Origin: Roseiarcus sp963782255
Lineage (GTDB): Bacteria > Pseudomonadota > Alphaproteobacteria > Rhizobiales > Beijerinckiaceae
Assembly (NCBI GenBank): GCA_963782255.1
Contig: CAWAIS010000002.1
Location: forward strand, 124,001-188,000
Length of the DNA stretch: 64,000 nucleotides
Direction of reading: 5' to 3'
The notes beneath the pieces were generated by a model, which saw only the letters and a list, made by a program, of their open reading frames with translations, ran no database searches and had not been told where the DNA came from. Below are positions 54,691 to 63,758 of this stretch, piece after piece. Made by a program: the position numbers and the translations under genes. How positions within the stretch are numbered: position 1 is the stretch's first letter; every line of letters begins with the position of its first letter.

Positions 54691-54713
54691 TGTCAATCGG
54701 CTCACAAAACTGA
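53820..54713 (+). pseudogene. IS481-family transposase truncated at the C-terminus
   Basis: 297 codons. It has the helix-turn-helix 'KAAAARQFNTTPKTVAKWVR', a second one 'GKQIAAEVGVSAATVSRILR', and the full DDE triad in 'ELIHIDIKKLGRI', 'RVMTDNGSCYRS' and 'PKTNGKAERFIQTSLREW'. After 'RWLHRYN' it runs into the IS21 terminus and ends with seven foreign residues. The last ~20 native residues are missing, so the triad is intact but activity is uncertain. The lost tail may survive at 186-223. Confidence 0.8.
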
Positions 54714-54836
54714 CCCCCGATCGGCGTGCAAAATTGACCCCCCTGATGTCGCACTGACGGCAGCGCTTGCCCCGGCGGAGCTGGTCGGGGTTGCGCAGCC
54801 GGGGCGAGCGCGGGGGGGTGAGGAACGATCTAGAGC

Positions 54837-55571
54837 TCAGGCGCGGTTCTTGAAGCGCCAACTCTCGTTGCCGGTCTCGACGATGTCACAGTGATGCGTG
54901 AGACGATCCAGGAGCGCGGTGGTCATCTTTGGGTCGCCAAAGACGCTGGGCCATTCACCGAAGGCGAGATTTGTTGTGACGATGATCGACGTGCGTTCGT
55001 AGAGACGGCTGATCAAGTGGAACAGGAGCTGGCCGCCGGACTGCGCGAACGGAAGATAGCCGAGCTCGTCGAGAACGATGAAGTCGAGCCGCGTGAGATA
55101 ATCGGCGAGCCGCCCTTGACGGCCAGATCGACCCTCGGCTTCTAGCCGGTTGACGAGATCGACGGTGTTGAAAAAGCGGCCTCGCGATCCGGCGCGGATA
55201 CAGCTTCGTGCGATCGCGATCGCCAGGTGGGTCTTGCCGGTGCCGGTTCCGCCAACCAGGACGACGTTGCGTTGCTGAGCAACGAACACACCGCTGGCAA
55301 GATTGCGCACCAGGTTCTCATTGATCAGCGTGTCTTTGAACGCAAAGTCGTTCACATCCTTGGCGAGCGGCAGCTTGGCGGTCGTGAGCTGGTATCGGAT
55401 CGAACGCGCCTGCTTCTCCGATATCTCGGCCTTGAGCAGATCGCCGACCAGTTGCTGGGGCTCATGCTTGCGCTTGAGCGCGGTGGCGAGCGTCTCGTCG
55501 TATGCGCTTTTCATCCCATAGAGCTTCAGTTCGCCCATCATTTCGAGGACTTCGGTTCTCTCCATGGTCAT
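54837..55571 (-). CDS. istB: IS21 helper ATPase IstB
   Basis: 244 residues. Walker A 'LVGGTGTGKTHLAIAIA', Walker B 'DFIVLDELGYLPF', sensor 'IIVTTNLAFGEWPSVFGD'. The ATG overlaps the istA stop. A different IS21 subgroup from copy 1 (shorter C-terminus). Confidence 0.92.
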   Translation of the reverse strand: MTMERTEVLEMMGELKLYGMKSAYDETLATALKRKHEPQQLVGDLLKAEISEKQARSIRYQLTTAKLPLAKDVNDFAFKDTLINENLVRNLASGVFVAQQRNVVLVGGTGTGKTHLAIAIARSCIRAGSRGRFFNTVDLVNRLEAEGRSGRQGRLADYLTRLDFIVLDELGYLPFAQSGGQLLFHLISRLYERTSIIVTTNLAFGEWPSVFGDPKMTTALLDRLTHHCDIVETGNESWRFKNRA

Positions 55572-57064
55572 GCCCTCCTGAGCTGGTCGTATCTCGCGCA
55601 GTCAGCGACCGGCGCATGTCGGAGCCTCAGCGCATCCGGGGTGAAGATGGGCGCAACAGGTCCAGGATCGCGTTGGCGCGCGAGGATGTTGATGATCACG
55701 TCGGACGAATGGACGCCCTCTGACATCGCCTGAGCGCAGGCGGCTTCCACCGCCGGCAATCCATCGGTGAGCACGGTGGCCAGGATGGCGACCATCTGGC
55801 GGTCGCCATCATCGGATTCGGCGAGCTTGCGTCGAACCCGCTCGAGCGCCGCCGGCAGCACCCAATCCTTGAACGGAGCGCCGTTGCGCAGGGCTCCAGG
55901 CTTGCGGGCCAGGACCGGAACATAGTGCCAGGGATCGTAGACTGTCTCGCCGCGACCGTAGTTGCGGGGATGCTCTGCGACGATACGCCCATCCTGGCGG
56001 ACGACGATGCGATCGGCGTAGGCATGGACCTCGACTGGACGACCGACTGCGCTGGCGCTGACCGAGTATTTGTTGTTGTCGAACCGCACCAGGCACGTCT
56101 TCGACACCGAGGCTTGTTGCGCATGGAACCCGTCGAAGCGACCGCGATAAGCGATGAGCTTGGGCCGCTCTTCCTCGAAGACCTCCCATACGGTCTGCTC
56201 GGGGCGTTCGGGGTGCGGGTGGGCCTTGGCGTAGGCGATGCACCTGTCCATGAGCCAGGCGTTCAACTCATCGTACGTCTTGAACCGCAGCCGTGGCGTG
56301 AAGAAGCGCTCACGAACAAGGCCGACCTGGTTCTCCACCTGGCCTTTCTCCCAGCCTGACGCCGGCGTGCAGGCGACAGGGTCGACGAGATGGTGCGAAC
56401 ACATTTGCAGGAAGCGGCGATTGTATTGCCGATCCTTGCCGACGAAGATCGTGTCGACCGCCGTCTTCATGTTGTCGTAGATGCCGCGCGTGCAGGCGCC
56501 CTTGAAGAACGCAAACGCCCGATCGTGCGCGTCGAACACCATTTCCTGGGTCTCGCGCGGATAGGCGCGTACGAACATCATTCGGCTGTGGCAGAGGCGG
56601 ACATGCGCGACCTTCAAGGTCGTTGTCACGCCGCTCATCACGACGATCTCGTGGCTCCAGTCGAACTGGTAGGCCTCGCCCTGCGCAAACGACAACGGAA
56701 CGTAGGCGGTAGCCGACTGGCTCGAGTGCTCGCGGCTCCAGATCTTGGCGTAGCGTCGGACGGCGTCGTAGCCGCCTTCATAGCCCAGCGCCCGCAACTC
56801 CTCGAATAGCCGGATCAGCGTCAGACGTTCGCGCGCTGGCGCGTCGGCATTCTTCGTCAACATCCGATCGATGTCGGCCTTCCAGCGTCCCAACTTCGGG
56901 CGTGGCTGGACCTCTCGCTCGTAGGAAAAAGATGTCTCGCCCGAGCGTAGAATCTTCCGAACAGTATTGCGCGATATCTTCAGATCGCGGGCGATCTCCT
57001 TGATCGACTTGCCCCTGGATAAATGCTCGCGCCGTATCCGGGCGATCGTCTCCACAACCAGCAT
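55568..57064 (-). CDS. istA: IS21 transposase IstA
   Basis: 498 residues. Helix-turn-helix 'KSIKEIARDLKISRNTVRKI', DDE core with 'AYQFDWSHEIVVMSG', 'GIYDNMKTAVDTIFV' and 'EKGQVENQVGLVRERFFTPR', and the C-terminal 'NNKYSVSASAVGRPVEVHAY' barrel. Complete. Confidence 0.92.
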   Translation of the reverse strand: MLVVETIARIRREHLSRGKSIKEIARDLKISRNTVRKILRSGETSFSYEREVQPRPKLGRWKADIDRMLTKNADAPARERLTLIRLFEELRALGYEGGYDAVRRYAKIWSREHSSQSATAYVPLSFAQGEAYQFDWSHEIVVMSGVTTTLKVAHVRLCHSRMMFVRAYPRETQEMVFDAHDRAFAFFKGACTRGIYDNMKTAVDTIFVGKDRQYNRRFLQMCSHHLVDPVACTPASGWEKGQVENQVGLVRERFFTPRLRFKTYDELNAWLMDRCIAYAKAHPHPERPEQTVWEVFEEERPKLIAYRGRFDGFHAQQASVSKTCLVRFDNNKYSVSASAVGRPVEVHAYADRIVVRQDGRIVAEHPRNYGRGETVYDPWHYVPVLARKPGALRNGAPFKDWVLPAALERVRRKLAESDDGDRQMVAILATVLTDGLPAVEAACAQAMSEGVHSSDVIINILARQRDPGPVAPIFTPDALRLRHAPVADCARYDQLRRA

Positions 57065-57235
57065 CCCCCACCGCCCGCGTCACACAAACGCGGGCAGCCG
57101 AACAGAGCGAAAACTAGGGGGTCAATTTTGGACGCCGATCCCCCCGGCTAGGGGGTCAAAATTGCACGCCGAAACACACCACAGGCAGGCGACGCGAGAC
57201 GCCGGGAAGCCGCCGGCGCGATAGCGCCGCCGGTC

Positions 57236-57439
57236 ATGGTTCGGCCCGTTCTGGAGGTCGCGGACATCCTCCGCGAGCACGGTCCCGCCTGGCGCGAGGC
57301 CAACCGCGGCCATGCGAGCCTCGACCAGCTGAAGGCGATGAGCGCAATCGAGCGCTGCCGCACGGCGGCGCTCGGCGGCCATGTCGCACGCTGCGAGAAC
57401 CCGGCGTGCGGCCATACGCACGTCGCCTACAACTCGTGC
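57236..57439 (+). pseudogene. IS91 Y2 transposase 5' fragment (forward)
   Basis: Encodes 'PVLEVADILREHGPAWREAN' through 'RTAALGGHVARCENPACGHT' and 'HVAYNSC', then stops matching. In the fuller copy at 37389 the next residues are 'RNRHC'. The break is at the same codon as in the inverted fragment at 57763. Confidence 0.8.
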
Positions 57440-57762
57440 CTTATGGGGAGCAATTCGTAATGGGGAGCTGACGATGGCGCCATCAGAGCCAAGCAGGGAT
57501 CCGGCGCACGTGTGCTCCCCATTACCAATTGGCCCTGAGCAGAGCGATCAGCTCATCCGTCGGTCGAAAATACGGTTTGGCGAGATGGGAAGAACGAGGA
57601 CGTCAACGGGTTGGAGTTTTTCGCCGAAATGGCTGTAAGGCGGAAGGCCGCCGATGTTATGGGGAGTGAAAAAAACGCGAGACAAAGCTAACCCACTTAA
57701 ATCGCGGCGGACCACCTGCGCAGTCGGCCGCGGGGTCCCCATTACAATTCACTCCACATAAG
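57440..57762. mobile_element. Non-coding insert with repeated transposon-like ends
   Basis: Bounded by CTTATGGGGAGCAATTCGTA (left) and the complement of CTTATGTGGAGTGAATTGTA (right), both continuing ATGGGGA. Two more copies of this end lie inside: inverted at 57514-57532 and direct at 57658-57670. The insert therefore looks like two mini-elements (57440-57534 and 57655-57762) around a 120-bp core. No gene. Identity of the parent element not recognised. Confidence 0.6.
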
Positions 57763-57960
57763 GCAGGAATTGTAGGCGACGCGCGTGTGCGCGCAGTCCT
57801 CGCAACGCTCGACGTGTCCGCCGAGCGCGGCGGTGCGACAGGTCTCGATCGCCGACATCACCTTCAACTGGGCGAGGCTCACGCGCCCGGCGTTGGCCTT
57901 GCGCCACGCCGCCCCATGGGCGCGAAAGACATCGGCGACCTCGAGGCGAGGCCGCGCCAC
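57763..57960 (-). pseudogene. IS91 Y2 transposase 5' fragment (inverted)
   Basis: Encodes 'PRLEVADVFRAHGAAWRKAN' through 'RTAALGGHVERCEDCAHTR' and 'VAYNSC', and is cut at the same codon as the forward fragment. The two differ in many residues, so they come from different IS91 copies. It lies 11 bases after the recombinase stop, as in an IS91 operon. Confidence 0.8.
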
Positions 57961-57970
57961 GCGGCCGCGG

Positions 57971-59053
57971 TCAGGCGGGGCGCGATGGCCCTGCGAGGTT
58001 GAGCCGCTCCAAGGGACTCTCGACGTCGCGGATCGTGCTGACCGCGACGCGGGTGTAGAGCGCCGTCGTCTCGAGCTTCGCGTGTCCCAACAAGACCTGG
58101 ATCACGCGAATGTCGGCGCCCTGTTCGAGCAGATGCGTGGCGAAGCTGTGCCGCAGGGTATGCGGCGATACCCGCTTGGAGATGCCCGCCGCCTTCGCCG
58201 CGTTCTGCATGGCGCGGTTGATCTGGCGTTCCGTCACCGGGTTGATCGGGTTCTGGCCGGGAAAGAGCCAGACCGGCGGTCGCGCCGCGCGCCACCACTC
58301 GCGCAATAGTGCGAGCAGTTGCGGCGACAGCATCACATACCGCTCGCGCTGCCCCTTGCCTCGTTCGACCCTGAGCGTCATGCGTCCGCTGTCGATGTCG
58401 GACACTTTCAGGCGCGTGATCTCGGACACGCGAAGGCCGGCGCCGTAAGCGACGCTGAGCGCGGCCCTGTACTTGAGGCTCGGCGCGGCTTCGATGAGAC
58501 GCGCCACCTCGTCCTGGCTCAGAACGGCCGGCATCTTGCGCGGCTGCTGCACCGGCGCCAGATGCCGGACGAGGTAGGGCTTTTCCAATGTGATCTTGAA
58601 GAAGAACCGCAGCGCCGTGCAGGTCTGGTTGATGGTCGTCGGGCTGATGTGTTGCTTGGCGAGATGTAATTGATAGCGGCGAAGGTCCTCGGCTGACGCC
58701 TTGTCCGGCGAACAGCCGAGGTAAGCCGTGAAGTTCTTCACGGCGCGGATGTAGTTCCTCTGGGTGTCCTCGCCGAACCGGCGCGCGGTCATGTCGTCAA
58801 TATGCTGAGGAGCGAACCAGGCGCATTCCTCGCCTTGCACGAGCCCCTGCGCGATCCAGGTCTTCGCGAACTCCGTCTTGCCGAACCGCCTTCCACAGCG
58901 AAGCGCTTTGAAGCGATGAGGCCGCAAGGCCCAATAAGCCTTTAACTGCCCCAAATGCAGTCGTCCGAGCGATATGCGCCGCCCGTGGGCTCTCGAGAGA
59001 ACGGACATCGCGAACTTTGTTCTCTCGATCAGTTCTCGGACGACGACCACCAT
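57971..59053 (-). pseudogene. Phage terminase N-terminus fused in frame to an IS91 tyrosine recombinase
   Basis: One open frame of 360 codons. Residues 1-~85 are the start of a large terminase subunit: 'YWALRPHRFKALRCGRRFGK' with Walker A 'GRRFGKTE', then 'ECAWFAPQ'. From 'HIDDMTARRFGEDTQRNYIR' on it is a complete IS91-type recombinase with 'GAGLRVSEITRL' (R), 'VERGKGQRERYVML' (K), 'HTLRHSFATHLLEQG' (H-x-x-R) and 'LGHAKLETTALYTRV' (H, Y). The IS91 5' end has replaced the rest of the terminase. The recombinase may still be made from an internal start such as 'MTARRF'. Confidence 0.75.
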
Positions 59054-59451
59054 TCGGCAGGCGTGGCGTCGCGCCCAGCCGCGAAGTCGGCAGTCTTCTG
59101 GCTGGCGGTCTGATCGGGGTAGTCGGCGATCCAGTTCTCAACCAGAATCGGGTCCACGCCTGGATCACCGTAACGCTCGGCGCGCGCCACGATTGTGAGC
59201 GCCAGTTCGGCTGCGCTGAGATCTCCGCTGATGGCGCGGTCGACAAGCATCTTTAGGCTCAGTTCGCGATAGGTGGCGACCTTGGTTCTGCCCCGCTCCC
59301 GATATTCGATCGGCGAGTTGAGCACGGCTTTGATGCGCTCGGCGAGCGGGGTCGGCTTGCGCTTCGGACGTCCTTTTGCGTTGCCGGAGACGCCGGCGCG
59401 AAAGCGCCCGCTCAGAGGCGGCTTGCCGTAGCCGACCTCGTAACTAGCCAT
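59029..59451 (-). CDS. DUF5681-domain protein of a prophage-like packaging cassette
   Basis: 140 residues. 'YGKPPLSGRFRAGVSGNAKG' with 'RPKRK' at the N-terminus is the DUF5681 signature, followed by a helical region 'LAERIKAVLNSPIEYRERG', 'RELSLKMLVDRAISGDLSA'. These genes typically precede a terminase gene, as here, where the frames overlap by 25 bases. A small-terminase-like role is inferred from context. Confidence 0.75.
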   Translation of the reverse strand: MASYEVGYGKPPLSGRFRAGVSGNAKGRPKRKPTPLAERIKAVLNSPIEYRERGRTKVATYRELSLKMLVDRAISGDLSAAELALTIVARAERYGDPGVDPILVENWIADYPDQTASQKTADFAAGRDATPAEWWSSSEN

Positions 59452-59848
59452 CGCTGCTCCTCGCAGAGCCTTCGGCGACAGCCCGCGTATAATCGCTTTC
59501 GACGAATCGGACTTCTGTCGACCTGTCTGAACGGCTGTGGGCGAACTCCTGATACTTCAAGAGCGCCTGCCATGCTCGGGGATTGCCGGACATGGCTTTT
59601 TGCATGAGCTGAAGCACGATCGCCTCCGTTGCGGTGACCCGCGCTGGCTCGCCGCTCACGCTTATGGGAACTCGGCGGGCCAAGAGGCGATCCATGATTT
59701 CAGGCGTGCTTTCCTGGCGGACAGGTCCACGCCGACGCCTACCCCGACCTCGACCCTTCGCTCGGTGGCCGCGCTTGATCGGCGGTTCATTGGAGCCCGG
59801 TCCCACGGCTGCTAGATCCCACCATCTTTGGAATGTCGTTCGGCGCAC
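59444..59848 (-). CDS. Second DUF5681-like cassette protein
   Basis: 134 residues, stop overlapping the next ATG by eight bases. A very basic N-terminal half ('HRAKGRGRGRRRRGP') is followed by 'ATEAIVLQLMQKAMSGNPRA' and 'WQALLKYQEFAHS', the helical part seen in DUF5681 relatives. The N-terminal signature is degenerate, so assignment is by context and the helical region. Confidence 0.55.
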   Translation of the reverse strand: MRRTTFQRWWDLAAVGPGSNEPPIKRGHRAKGRGRGRRRRGPVRQESTPEIMDRLLARRVPISVSGEPARVTATEAIVLQLMQKAMSGNPRAWQALLKYQEFAHSRSDRSTEVRFVESDYTRAVAEGSARSSDG

Positions 59849-60396
59849 ATCTCCTCAAAGGTCTTGCCGCTCGCATGAACCGCCGTCTGTTTCGTCATGC
59901 GTTGCCAGCGCCCTATTGCGGTATCCACATGGCCTGGATCGAGTTCGATCGCATAGCCGCGTCGTCCGGTCCGTTCGGCGGCGAGAATAGTCGTGCCGCT
60001 GCCGCAAAAGGGATCGAGAACGATGTCGCCGCGCTGCGTCACGTCGAGGATGGCGTCGCCGTGTCGAGTGCCGGTCAATCCCGGCCCCTCACTGACGCGA
60101 GCCCCGGATCGGAGCGATCGTCGGGGCGAAGGGTTCACCCGCAGCGCCTCAGCGTTCGCGGACGTCCACACACATGCTCTCTTTCGAACCGAAAGCCAGT
60201 CTTTTCTTGGAGCGCGAGCGCTGGGATCAGTGTGACTGGCGCTGAGTGTGATCTCGCCGTCCTGCGCTCCAAGCCGACGAGCTGGGGCCACCAGCCGCCT
60301 GTCGTCGATCAGGTCGATCCGACGCGCGTTGATCAACGGCAGAGGCGTTGTCACGGCACCGGCCGCTTGCCGGCGCTTTTGACGCGCGGTAGCCAA
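59812..60396 (-). pseudogene. DNA modification methylase, internally deleted
   Basis: The N-terminal part 'TPLPLINARRIDLI' and 'RLVAPARRLGAQ' looks like the start of phage-type N6/N4 methylases. The C-terminal part 'QRGDIVLDPFCGSGTTILAA' with 'RGYAIELDPGHVDTAIGRW' carries the SAM-binding DPFCGSGTT motif and ends normally ('HASGKTFEEMCAERHSKDGG'). The middle, which should hold the catalytic (D/N)PP(Y/F) motif, is missing and the remnants are frame-shifted. First gene of the terminase cassette; inactive. Confidence 0.7.
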
Positions 60397-60400
60397 GCGG

Positions 60401-60690
60401 ATGCAGAAAATCAGCTACGCGGGCTATCGGTTCCCGTTTGAGGTCATTCACCAGGCGATTTGGCTGTACCTCCGGTTCACGCTCAGCTTCCGCGACGTCG
60501 AAGACTTGCTCGCCGAGCGCGGGATTATGGTCTCTTACGAGACCGTCCGGCGGCGGGTGAATCATTTCGGACCCATCGTCGCAGCCGACTTGCGCAAGCG
60601 TCGCCCGAAGCCGCATTCGACTTGGCATCTGGACGAGGTCTCTCTGAAAATCGGCGGCCGGATGGTCTATCTCTGGCGCGCAGTCGACGC
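60401..60690 (+). pseudogene. IS6-family transposase 5' fragment
   Basis: Encodes 'YRFPFEVIHQAIWLYLRFTL', 'SFRDVEDLLAERGIMVSYET', 'HFGPIVAADLRKRRPKPHST' and 'WHLDEVSLKIGGRMVYLWRA', the IS6 N-terminus with the first catalytic aspartate in 'HLDEV'. It ends after 'VDA', where an integrase fragment begins. About 40% of the protein remains. Confidence 0.8.
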
Positions 60691-61035
60691 CGGATTACGG
60701 AACAGACCCGAACCTCGCTGCAGGACTGGTTGAACGTGCGCCCCACGGACCGAGGCCCCTACGTCTTTCCGAGCCGCGTCCACAACCAGCCCCATCTGAC
60801 GGCTCGCCAATACGCGCGCATAGTGCATGGCTGGATCGAGGGCGCCGGAATGGACAGCAGCGCCTACGGCACGCATTCGATGCGCCGCACTAAGGCGGCG
60901 CAGATCTACCGCAAGACCGGCAATCTGCGAGCGGTTCAGTTGCTTCTCGGACACACGAAGATCGAGAGCACCGTCCGGTATCTCGGGATCGAGGTCGATG
61001 ATGCCCTGGCTTTGTCTGAGCAAGTCGAGCTCTGA
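60691..61035 (+). pseudogene. Phage-type tyrosine integrase C-terminal fragment
   Basis: In another frame than the preceding fragment: 'ITEQTRTSLQDWLNVRPTDR', 'HLTARQYARIVHGWIEGAGM', 'GTHSMRRTKAAQIYRKTGNL' (H-x-x-R box) and 'VQLLLGHTKIESTVRYLGIE' (H and catalytic Y). The N-terminal core-binding domain and the first catalytic arginine are missing. A remnant of an integrative element. Confidence 0.75.
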
Positions 61036-61438
61036 CGGACAGCCTGGCCTCGCGGGGTGCGTCGCAAACGTGCCCGCGGGGCGTCGTTCCCTCAATGCGT
61101 ACTGTCGACCCGTTGCAGACCTGGCCGATCAGCGCTCTACGGTCGGTAAGCGGCGATAACCGGCTGTCGGGACTACGGAAGCCATGCGCCACGACCGACC
61201 GTTTCTGAAAGAAGTTCGAACGCGTCAGCTCGACCCGGCGCGCAACATTCGTTCCAAGCAATCGCATGTCGCGAATCGATGTGAAGCGGACGTTGCGGAT
61301 CACGGCCGTAGAGGTGACACCGGATAATTACGGTATTCAGGTGGTGACACTGCGCGTGTTCGTCCTCATAAAATTGCGCGAAAGGAAACCCGAGGCCGGC
61401 CCTCGCGCCTTTGTGTCCACGGTCTACTATCCGCCACG
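61036..61438. other. No supportable gene
   Basis: Open frames on both strands without domains. Confidence 0.35.
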
Positions 61439-61627
61439 CTATCTTGGTTTGAAAGTCATTTCGTCGAGAACCTTCCCCTCGGCATCCTCAACCCATGCCT
61501 CGCGCCCCATTTTGCGCTGATCCTCCAGGTTCTCGAAGACCTGACGCGGTTCAACGCAAGGGATACAATTGAGCGATCCATCCGCGGTCTCGCTTTTCAC
61601 GTAGAATGACATTGCCGTGGCAGTCAT
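61439..61627 (-). CDS. Small hypothetical protein (VEDA-GKVLDE family)
   Basis: 62 residues from an ATG with GGAG seven bases upstream. Contains 'MSFYVKSETADGSLNCIPCV' with a CxxC pair and ends 'REAWVEDAEGKVLDEMTFKP'. The incomplete gene at the right edge of the window carries the same 'R-A-VEDA-GKVLDEMT' segment, so they are paralogues. The IS3 sits 28 bases upstream and has separated the gene from its original upstream region. Confidence 0.5.
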   Translation of the reverse strand: MTATAMSFYVKSETADGSLNCIPCVEPRQVFENLEDQRKMGREAWVEDAEGKVLDEMTFKPR

Positions 61628-61729
61628 CAAAGCACTCCGGACAAAACAGGCGATTGAGCTGGACCCCGGATTTGGGACCACTGGCTAAGGTGTGAATGAC
61701 CTGCTCTGTCGCAACCGATGGAGCGAGAA

Positions 61730-62023
61730 ATGACGAAGTCACGCAAGAAGTTTGATGCGGCGTTCAAGGCGAAGATTGCGCTCGAGGCGCTGCGCGAGGA
61801 TGCGACGGTTCTGGAACTGGCGAAGCGGCACGGGGTGCATCCGAACCAGATTTATGCCTGGAAGAAGCAGGTTCTCGACAATGCGGTGAGCCTTTTCGCG
61901 CGAGGGGCGAGCGGTTCGGGGGATGGCGAGGAGGAGCGCGAGCGCGAGACGGCCAAGCTCTACGCCAAGATCGGCCAACTGACGGTCGAACGGGATTTCT
62001 TGGCCAGGAGGCCAGGGCGATGA
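61730..62023 (+). CDS. IS3 OrfA (HTH protein)
   Basis: 97 residues from the second in-frame ATG, which has GGAGCGA upstream. HTH_Tnp_1 domain 'FKAKIALEALREDATVLELA' with 'HGVHPNQIYAWKKQ', then a leucine-zipper-like helix 'KLYAKIGQLTVERDFLARR'. It binds the inverted repeats. Confidence 0.9.
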   Translation: MTKSRKKFDAAFKAKIALEALREDATVLELAKRHGVHPNQIYAWKKQVLDNAVSLFARGASGSGDGEEERERETAKLYAKIGQLTVERDFLARRPGR

Positions 62024-62964
62024 GCGCGCCCGATCGAAGAGCGATGGTCGAACGGCCTGGCAAGGACCTGTCGGTGCGCCGCCAATGCGCGCTTGTGGGC
62101 GTGGCGCGCTCGGGGGTCTACCGCCCCAAGCCCGTCGCCGAGGCGGACGATCTGGCGGTGATGCGCCGCATCGACGAACTGCATCTCGAACTTCCGTTCT
62201 ACGGCTCGCGGCGAATAACCTTCGAACTCAACAAGGAAGGCCGCGGGGTCAACCGCAAGCGAGTGCGGCGGCTGATGCGGGTGATGGGGATCGAGGCGCT
62301 GGTTCCGCGCCCCGGCACGAGCAAAGCCGCGCCCGGGCACAAGATATACCCCTACCTGCTGCGCGGCCTGAAGATTGTCGAGCCGAACCACGTGTGGGCG
62401 GCCGACGTGACCTACATCCCGATGGCGTGCGGCTTCCTCTATCTGGTGGCGATCATCGACTGGGCCAGCCGGGCGGTTCTGGCATGGCGGCTGTCGAACA
62501 CCAACGATGCGAGCTTCTGCGCGGCGGCGCTGGAGGAGGCGCTGATTCGGTTCGGAAAGCCGCGGATTTTCAATACCGATCAGGGCTCCACTTTCACCGC
62601 CGAGGCTTTCACCAGCAAGCTTGTGACGGCCGGCGTCGTGATTTCGATGGACGGACGCGGCCGCTTCATGGACAACATTTTCATCGAACGGCTGTGGCGC
62701 TCGATCAAGTATGAAGAAGTGCATCTGAAAGCCTACGCCGATGGCTGCGAGGCGCGGTCCGGCATCAGTTCCTGGATGAACCTCTACAATTTTCGGCGCC
62801 CTCACCAGGCGATGAACAACCAGATGCCGATGGCGGTGTGGCGCGCCGGCATGGACAAAATCGAGGCGGCGGCGAGGGCTGTGGATATGCCGCTTCGCTT
62901 GGACAACGCAACCGCGTTGCCCACATACCCACAGCAGAGACAGACGCAGCAAGAAGCGGCTTGA
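62020..62964 (+). CDS. IS3 OrfB transposase
   Basis: 314 residues. Its ATG overlaps the orfA stop (ATGA), so coupling rather than classical -1 slippage may make the product. The rve core has 'HVWAADVTYIPMACGFLYLV' (D), 'RIFNTDQGSTFTAEAF' (D) and 'RFMDNIFIERLWRSIKYEEV' (E), and the tail 'YNFRRPHQAMNNQMPMAVW' is typical. Complete. Confidence 0.92.
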   Translation: MSAPDRRAMVERPGKDLSVRRQCALVGVARSGVYRPKPVAEADDLAVMRRIDELHLELPFYGSRRITFELNKEGRGVNRKRVRRLMRVMGIEALVPRPGTSKAAPGHKIYPYLLRGLKIVEPNHVWAADVTYIPMACGFLYLVAIIDWASRAVLAWRLSNTNDASFCAAALEEALIRFGKPRIFNTDQGSTFTAEAFTSKLVTAGVVISMDGRGRFMDNIFIERLWRSIKYEEVHLKAYADGCEARSGISSWMNLYNFRRPHQAMNNQMPMAVWRAGMDKIEAAARAVDMPLRLDNATALPTYPQQRQTQQEAA

Positions 62965-63203
62965 CTTTTTGAAGGACAAGGGCAGGCGAGATTACACCTT
63001 AAATTCAGCGACCCGTGGTCCCACCAACGGGGTCCAGTTCAGATCCCGCCATGGAACTTCGACGCGGTCGCAACGCTCCTGTGACTGGCCTGCACGCGCG
63101 GGCGATGTGACCTCGCTGTGGAAACCCTCGTGTCATCTCGATCTTCGAGCCGGCTGGAGTGGCCGGGCCGGCGTGAGCGCCGGTGGGAAGCGACGACAGC
63201 ATG

Positions 63204-63758
63204 CTACAGGGCGAGAAGCTTGATCAGCTTCGACCGAGCACGGCTCAGGCGACTCCTGATCGTTCCAATCTCCACCTCGCAGATTGCGGCCGCTTCTTCA
63301 TATGTATGGCCGCTCGCGCCCACGAGTATTAGGACTTCCCGCTGCTCCGCCGGAAGCTTGGCCAATGCTTTCCGAAAGTCCTGCAGATCGAGATGCCCTT
63401 CCTGATCGCCCGAGACCGTGAGACGACGCGCATTCAGGCCGTCATCGTCCTGCACCTCGCGGGCGCGCTTGCGAAAACTGGAATAAAAGGCGTTCCGCAA
63501 GATCGTTAGCAACCAAGCCCTCAGATTTGTCCCGACTCGAAATTGATCTGATTTGCTCCATGCGCGCAGAAGCGTTTCTTGCACGAGGTCATCGGCGGCC
63601 GTTATCGACCCGGAAAGAGAAATCGCGAACGCGCGCAGATGCTTAATTTCGGCGATGAGGCCGTCCCCAAAAACATCCGACGGCCGTGTTTCCGCCATTC
63701 GGCTTGCAGCGCTTCTCGACTGGAAAGCGATCGTGGAATCTTCCAAACTCGCGTGCAT
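63204..63758 (-). CDS. ECF-type RNA polymerase sigma factor (EcfG-like)
   Basis: 184 residues with an excellent AAGGAGGGT site before the ATG. Region 2 has 'LRAFAISLSGSITAADDLVQ' and 'ETLLRAWSKSDQFRVGTNLR', then 'AWLLTILRNAFYSSFRKRAR'. Region 4 has 'LAKLPAEQREVLILVGASGH' and 'TYEEAAAICEVEIGTIRSRL'. The sequence is closest in style to the alphaproteobacterial general-stress sigma factors controlled by NepR/PhyR, but neither partner gene is in the window. It may be an extra copy with its own stimulus. Confidence 0.88.
   Translation of the reverse strand: MHASLEDSTIAFQSRSAASRMAETRPSDVFGDGLIAEIKHLRAFAISLSGSITAADDLVQETLLRAWSKSDQFRVGTNLRAWLLTILRNAFYSSFRKRAREVQDDDGLNARRLTVSGDQEGHLDLQDFRKALAKLPAEQREVLILVGASGHTYEEAAAICEVEIGTIRSRLSRARSKLIKLLAL

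Larger units (their letters stand above)
54691..57178 (-). mobile_element. IS21-family insertion sequence, copy 2 (2488 bp)
   Basis: Ends TGTCAATCGGCTCACAAAAC (left) and, inward from the right, TGTGTTTCGGCGTGCAATTT, each followed by a TTGACCCCC repeat. The flanks differ (ACAATT against CCACAG), so there is no target duplication. One flank is a truncated IS481 and the other an IS91 fragment, which indicates deletion or recombination after insertion. Confidence 0.9.
61655..63041 (+). mobile_element. IS3-family insertion sequence (1387 bp)
   Basis: Inverted repeats TGAGCTGGACCCCGGATTTG (left) and, inward from the right, TGAACTGGACCCCGTTGGTG, both leading to GGGACCAC. GAT is duplicated (61652-61654 and 63042-63044). 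Two overlapping genes, both open. Confidence 0.9.
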
